A stretch of DNA of 64,000 nt, taken from positions 30,152 to 94,151 of the forward strand of contig CAOOYH010000006.1 in assembly GCA_948500755.1 (NCBI GenBank), in the 5' to 3' direction. Shown in pieces: positions 1 to 7,931 of this stretch. The position numbers and the translations under genes were made by a program. This DNA comes from an uncultured Lactobacillus sp. (GTDB lineage: Bacteria > Bacillota > Bacilli > Lactobacillales > Lactobacillaceae). The notes under the pieces are model-generated. The model worked only from the letters and a program-made list of their open reading frames with translations. It was not told the origin of the DNA and ran no database searches. Every line of letters begins with the position of its first letter. Position 1 is the first letter of the stretch.

Positions 1-645
1 GCCAGGAACATCGATCTTGTTGCGCAAGTAACGAACATAAACTTCTACAACATTGGTTTCAATATTAGATTCAGGTCCCCAAATCTTATTTAAAAGTTGA
101 TCGCGACTAACCACATTGTTCTTATTTTGAATTAAAGTCATCAATAAATTATATTCGCGTTTAGTTAAGTCAATTACCTTACCATCGCCACGATGTACAA
201 TTCTGTTAGCTGTTTCAATAGTTAAATCTTTAAATTTAACAATCTTTTGTTTAGCTACAGTAGCACGAGAGGCATCTTTTTCAATTTTTACTCGGCGAAG
301 AACAGCACGTAAGCGAGCAAGCAATTCTTCAATTGCAAATGGCTTAACAATGTAATCATCTGCTCCATGATCTAATCCAGAAACTCGATCGATCACAGAA
401 TCACGTGCAGTCATCATAATAATTGGAGTAGTCTTTACTTGACGAACTCGACGTGCAATTTCCAAACCATTTAAGTCTGGCAACATCAAATCAAGTAGAA
501 TAGCATCAAAATCTTGATTTAAAGCATCTTCCAAACCTTTACGGCCATTGTTCTCAACGACTGTTTCATAGTTTTCGTGTTTAAGTTCTAATTCTACGAA
601 ACGAGCCAAATTCTTTTCATCTTCAATAATTAAAATCTTTGCCAT
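1..645 (-). CDS. OmpR/PhoB-family response regulator (partial, C-terminus off the left edge)
   Basis: This is a two-component response regulator that would bind DNA when phosphorylated by a partner histidine kinase. The 215 visible residues start MAKILIIEDE. The receiver domain (about 1-115) has acidic residues at 9-10, the phospho-acceptor Asp52 in LLDLMLPD, Thr79 in the TARD motif and Lys101 in DYIVKPF. A winged-helix output domain follows (about 130 onward), with the typical DLTKREYNLL and VVSRDQLLNKIWG segments. Roughly 15-25 residues are missing. The kinase gene is expected just beyond the left edge. The sequence resembles the ArlR/LisR/CovR group, but orthology is inferred and no symbol is given. 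It was read directly by reverse translation; the frame is open to the window edge. Confidence 0.93.
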   Translation of the reverse strand, partial: MAKILIIEDEKNLARFVELELKHENYETVVENNGRKGLEDALNQDFDAILLDLMLPDLNGLEIARRVRQVKTTPIIMMTARDSVIDRVSGLDHGADDYIVKPFAIEELLARLRAVLRRVKIEKDASRATVAKQKIVKFKDLTIETANRIVHRGDGKVIDLTKREYNLLMTLIQNKNNVVSRDQLLNKIWGPESNIETNVVEVYVRYLRNKIDVPG

Positions 646-742
646 GTCTATCCTATTCCTCTTATATTTTTAGTTGTACTAAAATTAGATTAAAAAATGT
701 TTTTATAATTAAAGGATACTTTAAAAATCGTTTCAAGACAAG

Positions 743-779
743 ACAAAAAATCACTCAAAGTGAAATTTACTTTGAGTGA
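743..779 (-). terminator. Rho-independent terminator after the yceD-like gene
   Basis: A perfect 11-bp stem (751-761 with 769-779) with a 7-nt loop is followed on the minus strand by a T-rich tract (745-750). It lies just past the stop of the YceD-like gene and separates that gene from the response regulator. Confidence 0.85.
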
Positions 780-791
780 TTCAAAAATTAT

Positions 792-1352
792 TTATTTATC
801 TGAATTTTTATCATCTTGATTATCCAAAAGAATCTTCAATTTTGCAAAGGCTGGATTTACTTGGTTCTTTTTACCTTCTTCAAAACTTGATTCTGATACA
901 ACTTCCCAGCCATTACCTTCTGGAAAAATATCATCTTTTTCTTCTTCAGGAGTAAGAATAGTTGTAGGAATATGAAGCAAAATATTATCTTCAATTGCAG
1001 TTTGCAAGTCAATCACATCATCCTCAACTTTAACAATTGGATCAGGATTGTCTTCAAGTTCTTGCTTGGTTGGAGTAGTTTCTGAATAATTTTCGGTGAA
1101 AGAAAAATCTTCATGATACTTCACTGGATCTAAGCTTCTACTTGATGGTACTACCAAATCTGCTGTGACATGGAAGTTACCTGTCACATATGGCTCATCG
1201 TAAAATAGATCTCCACTCACATGAACATTTTCAGCTTCAATCAAAAGGTCCTTACTTCGATTAAAGAACTCCGGACGCATTTCCAAATCTTTATCGATAT
1301 GAGTCAAAGGATTTGGACTATTTTTAATATTAGAAAAGTTAATTGTTAACAT
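792..1352 (-). CDS. YceD/DUF177 family protein
   Basis: A 186-residue acidic protein of the DUF177 (YceD) family, which is linked to 23S rRNA and large-subunit metabolism in bacteria and plastids. The family-like features are the N-terminal MLTINF start, the central VHVSGDLFYDEPYVTGNFHV region and the C-terminal NPAFAKLKILLDN motif. There is no metal-binding CxxC pair. In many bacteria this gene precedes rpmF; here it is last in a cluster of ribosome-assembly genes and ends in a clear terminator. It starts 8 bp after the tmcAL stop, so co-transcription is likely. The molecular function is not established. Confidence 0.8.
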   Translation of the reverse strand: MLTINFSNIKNSPNPLTHIDKDLEMRPEFFNRSKDLLIEAENVHVSGDLFYDEPYVTGNFHVTADLVVPSSRSLDPVKYHEDFSFTENYSETTPTKQELEDNPDPIVKVEDDVIDLQTAIEDNILLHIPTTILTPEEEKDDIFPEGNGWEVVSESSFEEGKKNQVNPAFAKLKILLDNQDDKNSDK

Positions 1353-1360
1353 CTTATTGA

Positions 1361-2512
1361 TTACACCTCCACTGGACGTCGACCAAAGTTTTGATCGACA
1401 TGTAATAATTCTTCAAATAAACGGTCTACACGGACTTGCAGACCTAAAGAGCCATCTTTGGCACTTCTTTTATCAACTTTAGAAACAATTTCAGTTTGAA
1501 TATTCTTGCGATTTTTCTTCAAAAATTGTCTTCCAGTCTTACTGAATCCCAATAACATCAATGCTTCATCATTAAAGCTATTGATCATATCGTTTTGAGT
1601 AACATTTAATAAAGTGTACAAACTAAGTCTTCGCAAACGCGAATATGTATATCGCTTAGATTTTACATGACGCAAAAATTCTGTGAATGTCTGGGCAAGA
1701 TGAATCTCTTGCTTCATCTTATACTCAAGTCCTTCACTCATTTGATAAATCTTCTGTAATTCTTCAATTGAAGAAGACTCTAAGCGATATTTTAAAAATG
1801 GAAAGAGAATATTCCAATTTGGATAAATGGGCTGCTTAATTAATTCACTAGCTTCTAATTTAGGAAGCCAAGTTTTTAGTTGTTCTTTATCTTCATTATG
1901 TAATAGAATGTTCCGAATTGCACTCGCACTTTGGACAATATGCTCGCGATTAAGCAAATCATCATGACCCGCGCCAATTCGATTAATTGGATGAAGCTTT
2001 AACGGTTCACCCAAATTGTAATTGGCTACTGCATAGGCCAAGCCTAAAATTGCATTTGGCTGATTCACTTCATATCCCACTTCTCGAGCAATCATTTGAT
2101 TATACTGAGTGGAATAAGTTTGACTATAATCCTTAAAATCCATATGATTTCGAGGAATTTGAGCAATTTTTTGACCTAAATAAGTAAAATTCAAATTGGC
2201 GTCTTCCACGCCAAATACTAAGTCGGTTACCCCAAGCTTAGCTAATTGATTAATGCTTCCTAATGAAAATAAATCAGCAGCTTGTACAGCAGTAGAGAAT
2301 GGCAATTCAAACACTAAATCTGCTCCAGACTGCAAAGCAGCTTTGGCCCGGGCCCATTTATCCATGATTGCCATTTCACCACGTTGAACATAGTTTCCAG
2401 ACATTACTACAATAATAGGATCCTTGCCCGCAATTATCCGAGCTTGATTCATTAAAAAATCATGTCCACTATGAAAAGGGTTGTATTCTGCAATTATTCC
2501 AACTGCGCCCAT
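1361..2512 (-). CDS. tmcAL: tRNA(Met) cytidine acetate ligase TmcAL
   Basis: A 383-residue protein of the TmcAL (YlbM, DUF795) family. The family uses acetate and ATP to make N4-acetylcytidine at the wobble position of elongator tRNA-Met. The N-terminal nucleotidyltransferase fold shows the signature IIAEYNPFHSGH with His14 and His17, and the following MSGNYVQRGEMA segment is highly typical. The middle and C-terminal parts (for example GAGHDD, then SAIRNIL) also fit the family. Length is close to the usual 380-400 residues. It sits between rsfS and the yceD-like gene with spacings under 10 bp, consistent with one operon devoted to translation and NAD metabolism. Confidence 0.92.
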   Translation of the reverse strand: MGAVGIIAEYNPFHSGHDFLMNQARIIAGKDPIIVVMSGNYVQRGEMAIMDKWARAKAALQSGADLVFELPFSTAVQAADLFSLGSINQLAKLGVTDLVFGVEDANLNFTYLGQKIAQIPRNHMDFKDYSQTYSTQYNQMIAREVGYEVNQPNAILGLAYAVANYNLGEPLKLHPINRIGAGHDDLLNREHIVQSASAIRNILLHNEDKEQLKTWLPKLEASELIKQPIYPNWNILFPFLKYRLESSSIEELQKIYQMSEGLEYKMKQEIHLAQTFTEFLRHVKSKRYTYSRLRRLSLYTLLNVTQNDMINSFNDEALMLLGFSKTGRQFLKKNRKNIQTEIVSKVDKRSAKDGSLGLQVRVDRLFEELLHVDQNFGRRPVEV

Positions 2513-2518
2513 AATTTA

Positions 2519-2866
2519 CTAGTCTTCCTTTATTTCAAGTTGCTTGCCATTAGCCCACAATTTTTCAAGGTTATAAAATTCACGAGCTTCGGCGGTGAAG
2601 ATGTTTACTACTACATCTCCTAAGTCAATCAAAAGCCAGTTAGAATCACGAGTACCTTCAATACGGTAATCAGTGTAGTTATTTTCATGAGCTTCATCAA
2701 TAATTGCATTAGCAATCGCGTGAAGCTGACGGTTAGAACCAGCACTAGTTACTACATAGTAATCAGCTAAGATACTGACACCGCGCATGTCAAAGGCTTC
2801 GGTATCTTCACCATGACGATCACTAACTGCTTTTAATGCAAAATCTAAAACTTGTGTACTATTCAA
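2519..2866 (-). CDS. rsfS: Ribosomal silencing factor RsfS
   Basis: A 115-residue protein of the RsfS (Iojap, YbeB, YqeL) family. RsfS binds ribosomal protein L14 on the 50S subunit and blocks subunit joining when nutrients are low. Diagnostic stretches are the ADYYVVTSAGSNRQLHAIA core and the DSNWLLIDLGDVVVNIF segment near the C-terminus, followed by the YNLEKLW tail. Length is normal for the family. It follows yqeK by 11 bp and precedes tmcAL by 6 bp; the yqeK-rsfS neighbourhood is well known in Firmicutes. Confidence 0.95.
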   Translation of the reverse strand: MNSTQVLDFALKAVSDRHGEDTEAFDMRGVSILADYYVVTSAGSNRQLHAIANAIIDEAHENNYTDYRIEGTRDSNWLLIDLGDVVVNIFTAEAREFYNLEKLWANGKQLEIKED

Positions 2867-2877
2867 TATATTTCTCC

Positions 2878-3471
2878 TTATTTAACACTCCACACATTGT
2901 ACGCTGCAAGCGTGCGTGGGTATATCTTGTTTCTATTTTTAACTAAAAATTCTAATGTGTGAGCTAATTCATATCCCACACCATCATCTAAATTATTATA
3001 AGCGACTTTGCGAGCTTCATCTACACCAGGAAAATCGCGTCCAGGCTCGATAAAATCTGCCACAAAGACGATTTTATCTAAGGTAGTCATTTCTGCATCA
3101 GCTGTCGTATGACGCCATACAGCTTGTAGAATTTCAGGATCAGTAATTTCCAAATCCCGTTTAATAAAATATGTCCCAACAATTCCATGCCAAATTGCTC
3201 GATTCCAATTAAGCAAATCTGGATCAAAGTCTTGTTCCTTAATTACTTTGCGGTATTCTTCTACAGGAACCCGTTTAGCATAATCATGAATAAATCCAGC
3301 CAAGGCCGCCTTATCTTCATCGTACCCATTTAATTTTGCTAATTTACGCGCTGTTTTACTGACCCCAATGCAGTGCTCAAAACGCTTTTTATCCATATTA
3401 GCTTTTTCTTTAGTGATAATTTCATCACTAGTTAAAGGAGAATAGGTCTCCTTAAAAAACAGCTTAGTCAA
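2878..3471 (-). CDS. yqeK: YqeK-type HD-domain hydrolase (diadenosine tetraphosphatase family)
   Basis: An HD-domain metal hydrolase of the YqeK family, whose studied members split Ap4A symmetrically into two ADP. The HD pair lies in AGFIHDYAK, with an upstream His in RFEHCIGV and further ligands in IWHGIVG and WRHTTAD. The start is uncertain. The frame is open to a TTG at 3492, but a TTG at 3471 has AAGGGG seven bases upstream and overlaps the nadD stop in the usual coupled way, so 3471 is chosen. An ATG 25 codons further in is a third choice. It follows nadD and precedes rsfS, the standard Firmicute order. Confidence 0.9.
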   Translation of the reverse strand: MTKLFFKETYSPLTSDEIITKEKANMDKKRFEHCIGVSKTARKLAKLNGYDEDKAALAGFIHDYAKRVPVEEYRKVIKEQDFDPDLLNWNRAIWHGIVGTYFIKRDLEITDPEILQAVWRHTTADAEMTTLDKIVFVADFIEPGRDFPGVDEARKVAYNNLDDGVGYELAHTLEFLVKNRNKIYPRTLAAYNVWSVK

Positions 3472-4105
3472 GATAAAGCCCCTTTTCTTCAATATATAAT
3501 CTTACAGGCTCTGGAACCAAATATCTAATTGAAGTTCCTGTAGCTACCGAGCGGCGAATTGCGGTTGAACTCAAACGGATATCTGGTGCATCTACCCAAA
3601 TCATTGGATATTGTGGATCTTGCGGATAACCAGGACGCCGAATTCCCACTAACGTTGCCATCTTAGCTAATTCTGGCGCTTCTTTCCAAGTATGGAAACT
3701 GTTAACCTGGTCACTCCCCATAATTAAATAGTAATTATTTTGAGGAGCTTTTTCTTTTAAATAGCGTAAAGTATCAATTGTATAGGAAACTCCACCACGG
3801 AATAACTCGAGCAACTTTACTCTAAAATGAGGATTGTCACGAGTAGCTAAATCTAGCATCGTAGCGCGATCCTTAGCTGAAGTTAAAGGCGCGTTCTTAT
3901 GGGGTGGAATATTATCTGGGATAAACCATACCTCATCAAGACGCAATTTAGTTAAGGCTTGTTCTGCAGCCACTAGATGTGCGATATGGACAGGATTAAA
4001 GGTTCCACCCATAATACCAATTTGTTTTCCTTTGTTTTCACTTTGTTCAAATTGGGGTTCCGCTTTTGCTGTAGGGATTTTTTCAACACATTTAGAATTT
4101 GTCAT
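3464..4105 (-). CDS. nadD: Nicotinate-nucleotide adenylyltransferase NadD
   Basis: NadD joins nicotinate mononucleotide to AMP in NAD synthesis. The nucleotidyltransferase signature GIMGGTFNPVHIAHL is at about residues 30-44, and the C-terminal RLSSTAIRRSV motif (ISSTxIR type) binds ATP phosphates. The 213-residue product has an extra leader of about 25 polar residues before the conserved core. The ATG at 4105 is kept because it lies 11 bp downstream of the yqeH stop. The spacing to yqeH leaves no room for the yhbY gene that often sits between the two. Confidence 0.94.
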   Translation of the reverse strand: MTNSKCVEKIPTAKAEPQFEQSENKGKQIGIMGGTFNPVHIAHLVAAEQALTKLRLDEVWFIPDNIPPHKNAPLTSAKDRATMLDLATRDNPHFRVKLLELFRGGVSYTIDTLRYLKEKAPQNNYYLIMGSDQVNSFHTWKEAPELAKMATLVGIRRPGYPQDPQYPMIWVDAPDIRLSSTAIRRSVATGTSIRYLVPEPVRLYIEEKGLYLD

Positions 4106-4116
4106 AATAATGTCCT

Positions 4117-5226
4117 CTAGATTAATGCTCGTCGAATACCTAAACCAATACCATCAGGAGTGTATGTCTTTACTACACAACCTTTTGGTACAGTAACAAA
4201 ACCAATTCCACCAAAAAGCAAATCGCTCTTATAATCAGTATGGAATTCTTGACCCTTTAAAGGTGCAATTTTCTCACCTTTATTTGGTGGGGTTAAAAGT
4301 TCACCCACATGCTTTTTATAAAATTCATCGGCATTTTCAGTTTTAGTACGGTGGATATAAAGACCACGCGCCGTGTAAACTGTGAAGCTAGTTGGTTCAC
4401 CTTTTAAATAGTCAATTCTTCCTAAACCGCCTAAGAATAAAGTATTACCAGGCTTAAGTTGGTAAGTAGCAGGCTTAAGCGGCTTTTTAGGAGAAATTAA
4501 CTCTAAGTCTTTTGGACTAAGATGGGTAGCCAATTGATTTTGGGTCATAATCCCAGGTGTATCAATTAAAAAGTGACCATTTTCAAGTGGAATTTCGATT
4601 TGATCAAGAGTAGTGCCAGGAAAACGTGAAGTGGTAATTAAGTCCTTCACATCGCCCATTTTATCAATAATGGCATTAATTAAAGTTGACTTACCAACAT
4701 TGGTCATTCCCACAAAATAAATATCCTTATCTTGAGAAGCTTTGTCTAAATAAGCAATCAAGTCATCAAGATTCTTTTGTTTAGCTGCACTAATTAAAAA
4801 GATTTCCTTAGGATGAAGACCCATCCGATTAGCTTCTTGACGCATCCAATCCTTAATCTTTGATTGACGCGAATTCTTAGGAAACAGATCAAACTTGTTC
4901 CCTACTAAGATAAATTCATTATCACCAACAAAACGCTTTAATGAAGATAGAAGTGAATTGGAAAAGTCAAATAAATCAACCACATTCACAATCAAGGCCT
5001 TCTTATTAGCCAAAGAATTAAGCAAAGCTAAAAATTCATCGTTGTTTAAGTCAACTGGCATAATTTCGTTGTAATGTCTTAAGCGAAAACAACGTTGACA
5101 ATATACTTCTTCACTTTCGCCTTCTTTAGCCTTTTTTAAAGCGCTAGCTGGTAAATAACCTGCTTTTTTAGGATCATCTGATTGCAAGACGGCCCCACAA
5201 CCAATACAAATAATATCCTCATCCAT
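4117..5226 (-). CDS. yqeH: Ribosome-biogenesis GTPase YqeH
   Basis: A circularly permuted GTPase needed for small-subunit assembly in Bacillus. An N-terminal zinc finger has Cys7, Cys10, Cys43 and Cys46. The G motifs come in permuted order: the NKFD motif (about 110-113), the SAAK motif (about 146-149), then the P-loop GMTNVGKST (about 173-181) and DTPG (about 222-225). The C-terminal third is the usual RNA-interaction region. Length (369) is normal. The start codon overlaps the end of yqeG by 8 bp, so translation is coupled. Confidence 0.95.
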   Translation of the reverse strand: MDEDIICIGCGAVLQSDDPKKAGYLPASALKKAKEGESEEVYCQRCFRLRHYNEIMPVDLNNDEFLALLNSLANKKALIVNVVDLFDFSNSLLSSLKRFVGDNEFILVGNKFDLFPKNSRQSKIKDWMRQEANRMGLHPKEIFLISAAKQKNLDDLIAYLDKASQDKDIYFVGMTNVGKSTLINAIIDKMGDVKDLITTSRFPGTTLDQIEIPLENGHFLIDTPGIMTQNQLATHLSPKDLELISPKKPLKPATYQLKPGNTLFLGGLGRIDYLKGEPTSFTVYTARGLYIHRTKTENADEFYKKHVGELLTPPNKGEKIAPLKGQEFHTDYKSDLLFGGIGFVTVPKGCVVKTYTPDGIGLGIRRALI

Positions 5227-5743
5227 TTTTCAAAGTCTCCTTAAACGTTACACGATGTGAAAATGATAAAAAGAAAAAGATGAACTTTTCTAAAAAACGA
5301 TTAATTCTCGTATTCCATTTATCAGTTTCTACTAATGGTTTAACCAATACTGATTCTACACCTGCCAAGTTACCTGCCTGAATATCAGTAATTAACTGGT
5401 CTCCAACCATCATAACTTGATCTTTCTTTAAGCCCAAACGCTCACGTTCTTTAGTAATAGCAAAAGGAAGCGGCTTGCGTGATTTAGCTACAAAAGCAAT
5501 GTGATAAGGATTGAGCACCTTCCCAACACGCTCAGCATTATTATTAGAAATCACTACTAATTTAATATTAGCCTTTGCGAGTCGCTGATTCAATTTATTC
5601 ATCTCTTCTGCTGTTTCAAACTTATTCCAAGCCAATAAAGTATTATCTAAATCAGAAAAGACTGCTTTGATTCCCATTTCATGTAATTTATCTGTATTTA
5701 AATGATAAATTGTGTCGATCGTATATTTTGGTCGAAATAGCAT
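5219..5743 (-). CDS. yqeG: YqeG family HAD-type phosphatase
   Basis: A 174-residue HAD-superfamily IIIA phosphatase of the YqeG family. Motif I is DLDNTLLAW (about 31-39), motif II is in VVISNNN, the motif III lysine is in SRKPLP, and motif IV is VGDQLITD. The substrate is unknown. It is the first gene of the yqeG-yqeH-nadD-yqeK-rsfS cluster, and its stop overlaps the yqeH start. A C-terminal hydrophobic, Phe-rich patch (FIFFFLSFSH) is present. Confidence 0.9.
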   Translation of the reverse strand: MLFRPKYTIDTIYHLNTDKLHEMGIKAVFSDLDNTLLAWNKFETAEEMNKLNQRLAKANIKLVVISNNNAERVGKVLNPYHIAFVAKSRKPLPFAITKERERLGLKKDQVMMVGDQLITDIQAGNLAGVESVLVKPLVETDKWNTRINRFLEKFIFFFLSFSHRVTFKETLKNG

Positions 5744-5806
5744 TCAGTATTTTCCCTTCATAAAATTGCATAACTTTAATATACCAAAAAAATAGCAATT
5801 TTTGCA

Positions 5807-5834
5807 TAAAAAAAGACGCGCCAGTAAACGCGTC
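5807..5834 (-). terminator. Terminator of the infC-rpmI-rplT operon
   Basis: A GC-rich 6-bp stem (5815-5820 with 5829-5834) and 8-nt loop is followed on the minus strand by seven or more T residues (5807-5814). It sits 12 bp past the rplT stop. Confidence 0.85.
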
Positions 5835-5846
5835 ATTTTTATCAGA

Positions 5847-6203
5847 TTAGTTTAAAGCTTTCTTAGCAGTTTCTGCTAATTGAGCAAAAGTTTCTGCATC
5901 GTTGTAAGCAACATCTGCTAACATCTTACGGTTCATGTCAACACCAGCCAACTTCAAACCGTGCATTAACTTAGAGTAAGAAATGTCGTTTTGTCTTGCT
6001 GCTGCATTGATACGAGCAATCCATAACTTTCTGAAGTCACTCTTACGTCTCTTACGGTCGCGGAATGCGTATCTGTAAGATACAAATAATTGAGTGCTTG
6101 CAGCCTTAAATTGCATGTGCTTTGCGCCACGGTAACCCTTGGCAAGCTTCATAACCTTCTTACGACGTTTACGTGTTACAGTTCCACCTTTAACTCTTGG
6201 CAT
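5847..6203 (-). CDS. rplT: 50S ribosomal protein L20
   Basis: A 118-residue basic protein identical in plan to bacterial L20, with the start MPRVKGGTVTRKRRKK and the typical FRKLWIARINAAAR and YSKLMHGLK segments. L20 binds 23S rRNA early in 50S assembly. In Gram-positive bacteria it also represses its own operon through the leader RNA. It is the last gene of infC-rpmI-rplT, with a GAGG-type ribosome site upstream and a terminator after it. Confidence 0.98.
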   Translation of the reverse strand: MPRVKGGTVTRKRRKKVMKLAKGYRGAKHMQFKAASTQLFVSYRYAFRDRKRRKSDFRKLWIARINAAARQNDISYSKLMHGLKLAGVDMNRKMLADVAYNDAETFAQLAETAKKALN

Positions 6204-6241
6204 CAGAAATTCCTCCTAATATCGTTCTTAATTAGTAATAA

Positions 6242-6442
6242 TTAACGCATTTGGGCAAGCATCTGTTTGATGCGCTTCATGTCACTGCGTGAAACCATAG
6301 CAGCTTTTCTCAAATGACGACGTTGTTTCTTAGTCTTACCGTGGAAACGGTGACCAGTAAATGCGTGGTGACGCTTCAAACCACCATTAGCAGTTCTCTT
6401 AAAACGCTTAGCTGAAGCGCGGTGTGTTTTCATTTTAGGCAT
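6242..6442 (-). CDS. rpmI: 50S ribosomal protein L35
   Basis: A 66-residue, very basic protein with the L35 signature MPKMKTHRASAKRFK at the N-terminus and RHLRKAAMVS near the C-terminus. It is a structural protein of the 50S subunit. It lies between infC (20 bp upstream) and rplT (38 bp downstream), the conserved order in most bacteria. Confidence 0.98.
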   Translation of the reverse strand: MPKMKTHRASAKRFKRTANGGLKRHHAFTGHRFHGKTKKQRRHLRKAAMVSRSDMKRIKQMLAQMR

Positions 6443-6462
6443 TTTCTATTTCCTCCAATTAA

Positions 6463-6999
6463 CTACTTTTTCTTTTTGTCCTTTTCACTCTTAGGTGCAA
6501 GCATCAAGAACATTGAACGGCCTTCCATCTTAGGTCTGCTAATTACATTAGCAATATCTGAGGTAGCTTCAGCCATTTTTTCTAAAACTTGTTGACCTAA
6601 TTCCTTATGAGTGATTGCACGACCTCTAAATCTAATTGAAACACGGACCTTAGCTCCTTCTTTAGTTAGGAACTTACGAACATGCTTCAACTTAGTATCA
6701 AAGTCGTTACCCTCAATAGTAGGGCTCAAGCGGATTTCTTTGACACTAACTGTCTTAGACTTTTTACGGGATTCCTTAAGCTTCTTTTGTTGTTCAAAGC
6801 GGTACTTCCCATAGTCCATAATCCGGGCAACTGGTGGTTTAGCATTTGGTGAAATTAAAACTAAGTCCAAATTTGCGTTACTTGCTCGTTGCAAGGCATC
6901 ATTTTTAGACATAACACCAACTTGCTCACCATTTTCATCAATTAAACGAACTTCGCGTGCGCGAATTCTATCGTTTAAAATCAAATTCCTTGGTATGAT
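6463..6999 (-). CDS. infC: Translation initiation factor IF-3, probable non-AUG (ATC) start
   Basis: IF-3 keeps 30S subunits free and checks start-codon pairing. The N-domain (GIRAREVRL-like stretch, here RIRAREVRLIDENG), linker (PPVARIMDYGKYRFEQQKK) and C-domain (VSIRFRGRAITHKELG) are clear. There is no ATG near the expected start. A perfect GGAGG (7006-7010) lies 6 bp before an in-frame ATC (6997-6999). From ATC the N-terminal spacing to RAREVRL matches what I recall of Bacillus IF-3 exactly. An ATA follows at once, and a TTG at 6984 is a poorer choice. AUU-type starts on infC are the known basis of its self-control. Confidence 0.93.
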   Translation of the reverse strand: MIPRNLILNDRIRAREVRLIDENGEQVGVMSKNDALQRASNANLDLVLISPNAKPPVARIMDYGKYRFEQQKKLKESRKKSKTVSVKEIRLSPTIEGNDFDTKLKHVRKFLTKEGAKVRVSIRFRGRAITHKELGQQVLEKMAEATSDIANVISRPKMEGRSMFLMLAPKSEKDKKKK

Positions 7000-7003
7000 T
7001 CTT

Positions 7004-7010
7004 CACCTCC
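7004..7010 (-). promoter_or_regulatory. Strong ribosome binding site deciding the infC start
   Basis: GGAGGTG on the minus strand, 6 bases from an ATC codon and 21 bases from the TTG at 6984. The spacing supports the non-AUG start. An in-frame TGA at 7003-7005 rules out any start further upstream. Confidence 0.8.
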
Positions 7011-7147
7011 GTGTTAATTTGAGGACAAGAAAAAGGCGGGTAAAAGTTTTAACACCCGCCTTTAATCAACAGAAATTATCGATCAGCCTAGAGGTTAACT
7101 TAACTTAGGCGAGAAGCGGGAGCTTCTTCTTGTTCTCAACTAGTCGT
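7011..7147 (-). promoter_or_regulatory. infC-rpmI-rplT leader with attenuator (L20-leader type)
   Basis: About 135 nt of untranslated leader precede infC. It contains a stem-loop with arms around 7085-7090 and 7107-7112, and a GC-rich hairpin (7035-7041 with 7054-7060) followed on the minus strand by five T residues (7030-7034), 20 bases before the infC ribosome site. A terminator inside the leader is the layout of L20-controlled leaders in Gram-positive bacteria. The assignment to that class is by position and layout; no covariance search was possible. Confidence 0.7.
7030..7060 (-). terminator. Attenuator hairpin in the infC leader
   Basis: A 7-bp all-matched stem GGCGGGT/ACCCGCC with a 12-nt loop and a T tract on the minus strand. 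It lies inside the leader, so it is read as a conditional terminator. Confidence 0.75.
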
Positions 7148-7176
7148 ATTATACTCGCTTCATAATTGTCCGTCAA
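7148..7176 (-). promoter_or_regulatory. Sigma-A promoter of infC-rpmI-rplT
   Basis: On the minus strand TTGACG (7171-7176) is followed after exactly 17 bp by TATAAT (7148-7153). This is the best promoter match seen in the window, and fits a highly expressed ribosomal operon. Confidence 0.88.
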
Positions 7177-7223
7177 CTAAAATTTTAAAGTTGAAATTGA
7201 TTATTTCTTTCAAACAAATATAT

Positions 7224-7925
7224 TTACATTTTTACTAATTTAGCAAATGCTTCTTCTGGATCATGATGATCCGAATTTTTGATAAATTCTTCATATGAAT
7301 CAAAAGATTGAATTTTTCTATCATTGAGCAAATGAATAAAACATTTTCCTCCAATCAAATAATCCAATTCATGTGTAGTTACGATGACACACGTATTTTC
7401 TTTCTTAGCTAAATCACTAATAATCTCTTCAATTTGAATTTTAGAAACAGGATCCACCCCACTAAAAGGTTCATCTAACAAAAACAATTTTTTATCTAAT
7501 TTACTTTCTAAAAATAATAAAAGCCATCTTCTTTCACCAACTGACATTTCCCCAACTTTTTGCTTCATCAATTTCATATACAAATCACGAAAATATGGGG
7601 ATAATTTTTCTAATATTACCGGTTCATGGGTATTGGCAATTCCAAAAACAAAGTTTTGTAAGTCTTTCCCAGTTAAAGTTCCAAATACAACAGGATTTTG
7701 TGTTTGATATAAAATTTCATCTATGGAAGGTAGACCTTGAATACTTCCAGAATAATCCGTTCGTAAATTACTGAGAATATCAAATAAAGTACTTTTACCT
7801 GCACCATTATAGCCAATCAGATAATTTACTTGTCCGGGATCAAATTCAACATTTAATTTTTGAAAGATAGGAATTTGTCTATATTGAAAACTCAAATCTC
7901 GAATTTTAATACTCATGTCGTTCAC
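7224..7925 (-). CDS. ABC transporter ATP-binding protein (LytTR-linked operon)
   Basis: A 233-residue ABC ATPase. Walker A is GYNGAGKST (about 38-46), the signature is the variant MSVGERR (about 127-133) instead of LSGGQ, Walker B is LFLLDEP (about 147-153), and the switch His is in TTHELD. It pairs with the upstream permease (6 bp apart). Together they resemble small exporters used for bacteriocin or antimicrobial-peptide immunity, but the cargo cannot be read from sequence. It is last in a four-gene operon led by a LytTR regulator. No strong terminator follows before the infC promoter. Confidence 0.9.
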   Translation of the reverse strand: MNDMSIKIRDLSFQYRQIPIFQKLNVEFDPGQVNYLIGYNGAGKSTLFDILSNLRTDYSGSIQGLPSIDEILYQTQNPVVFGTLTGKDLQNFVFGIANTHEPVILEKLSPYFRDLYMKLMKQKVGEMSVGERRWLLLFLESKLDKKLFLLDEPFSGVDPVSKIQIEEIISDLAKKENTCVIVTTHELDYLIGGKCFIHLLNDRKIQSFDSYEEFIKNSDHHDPEEAFAKLVKM

Positions 7926-7931
7926 CTCACC

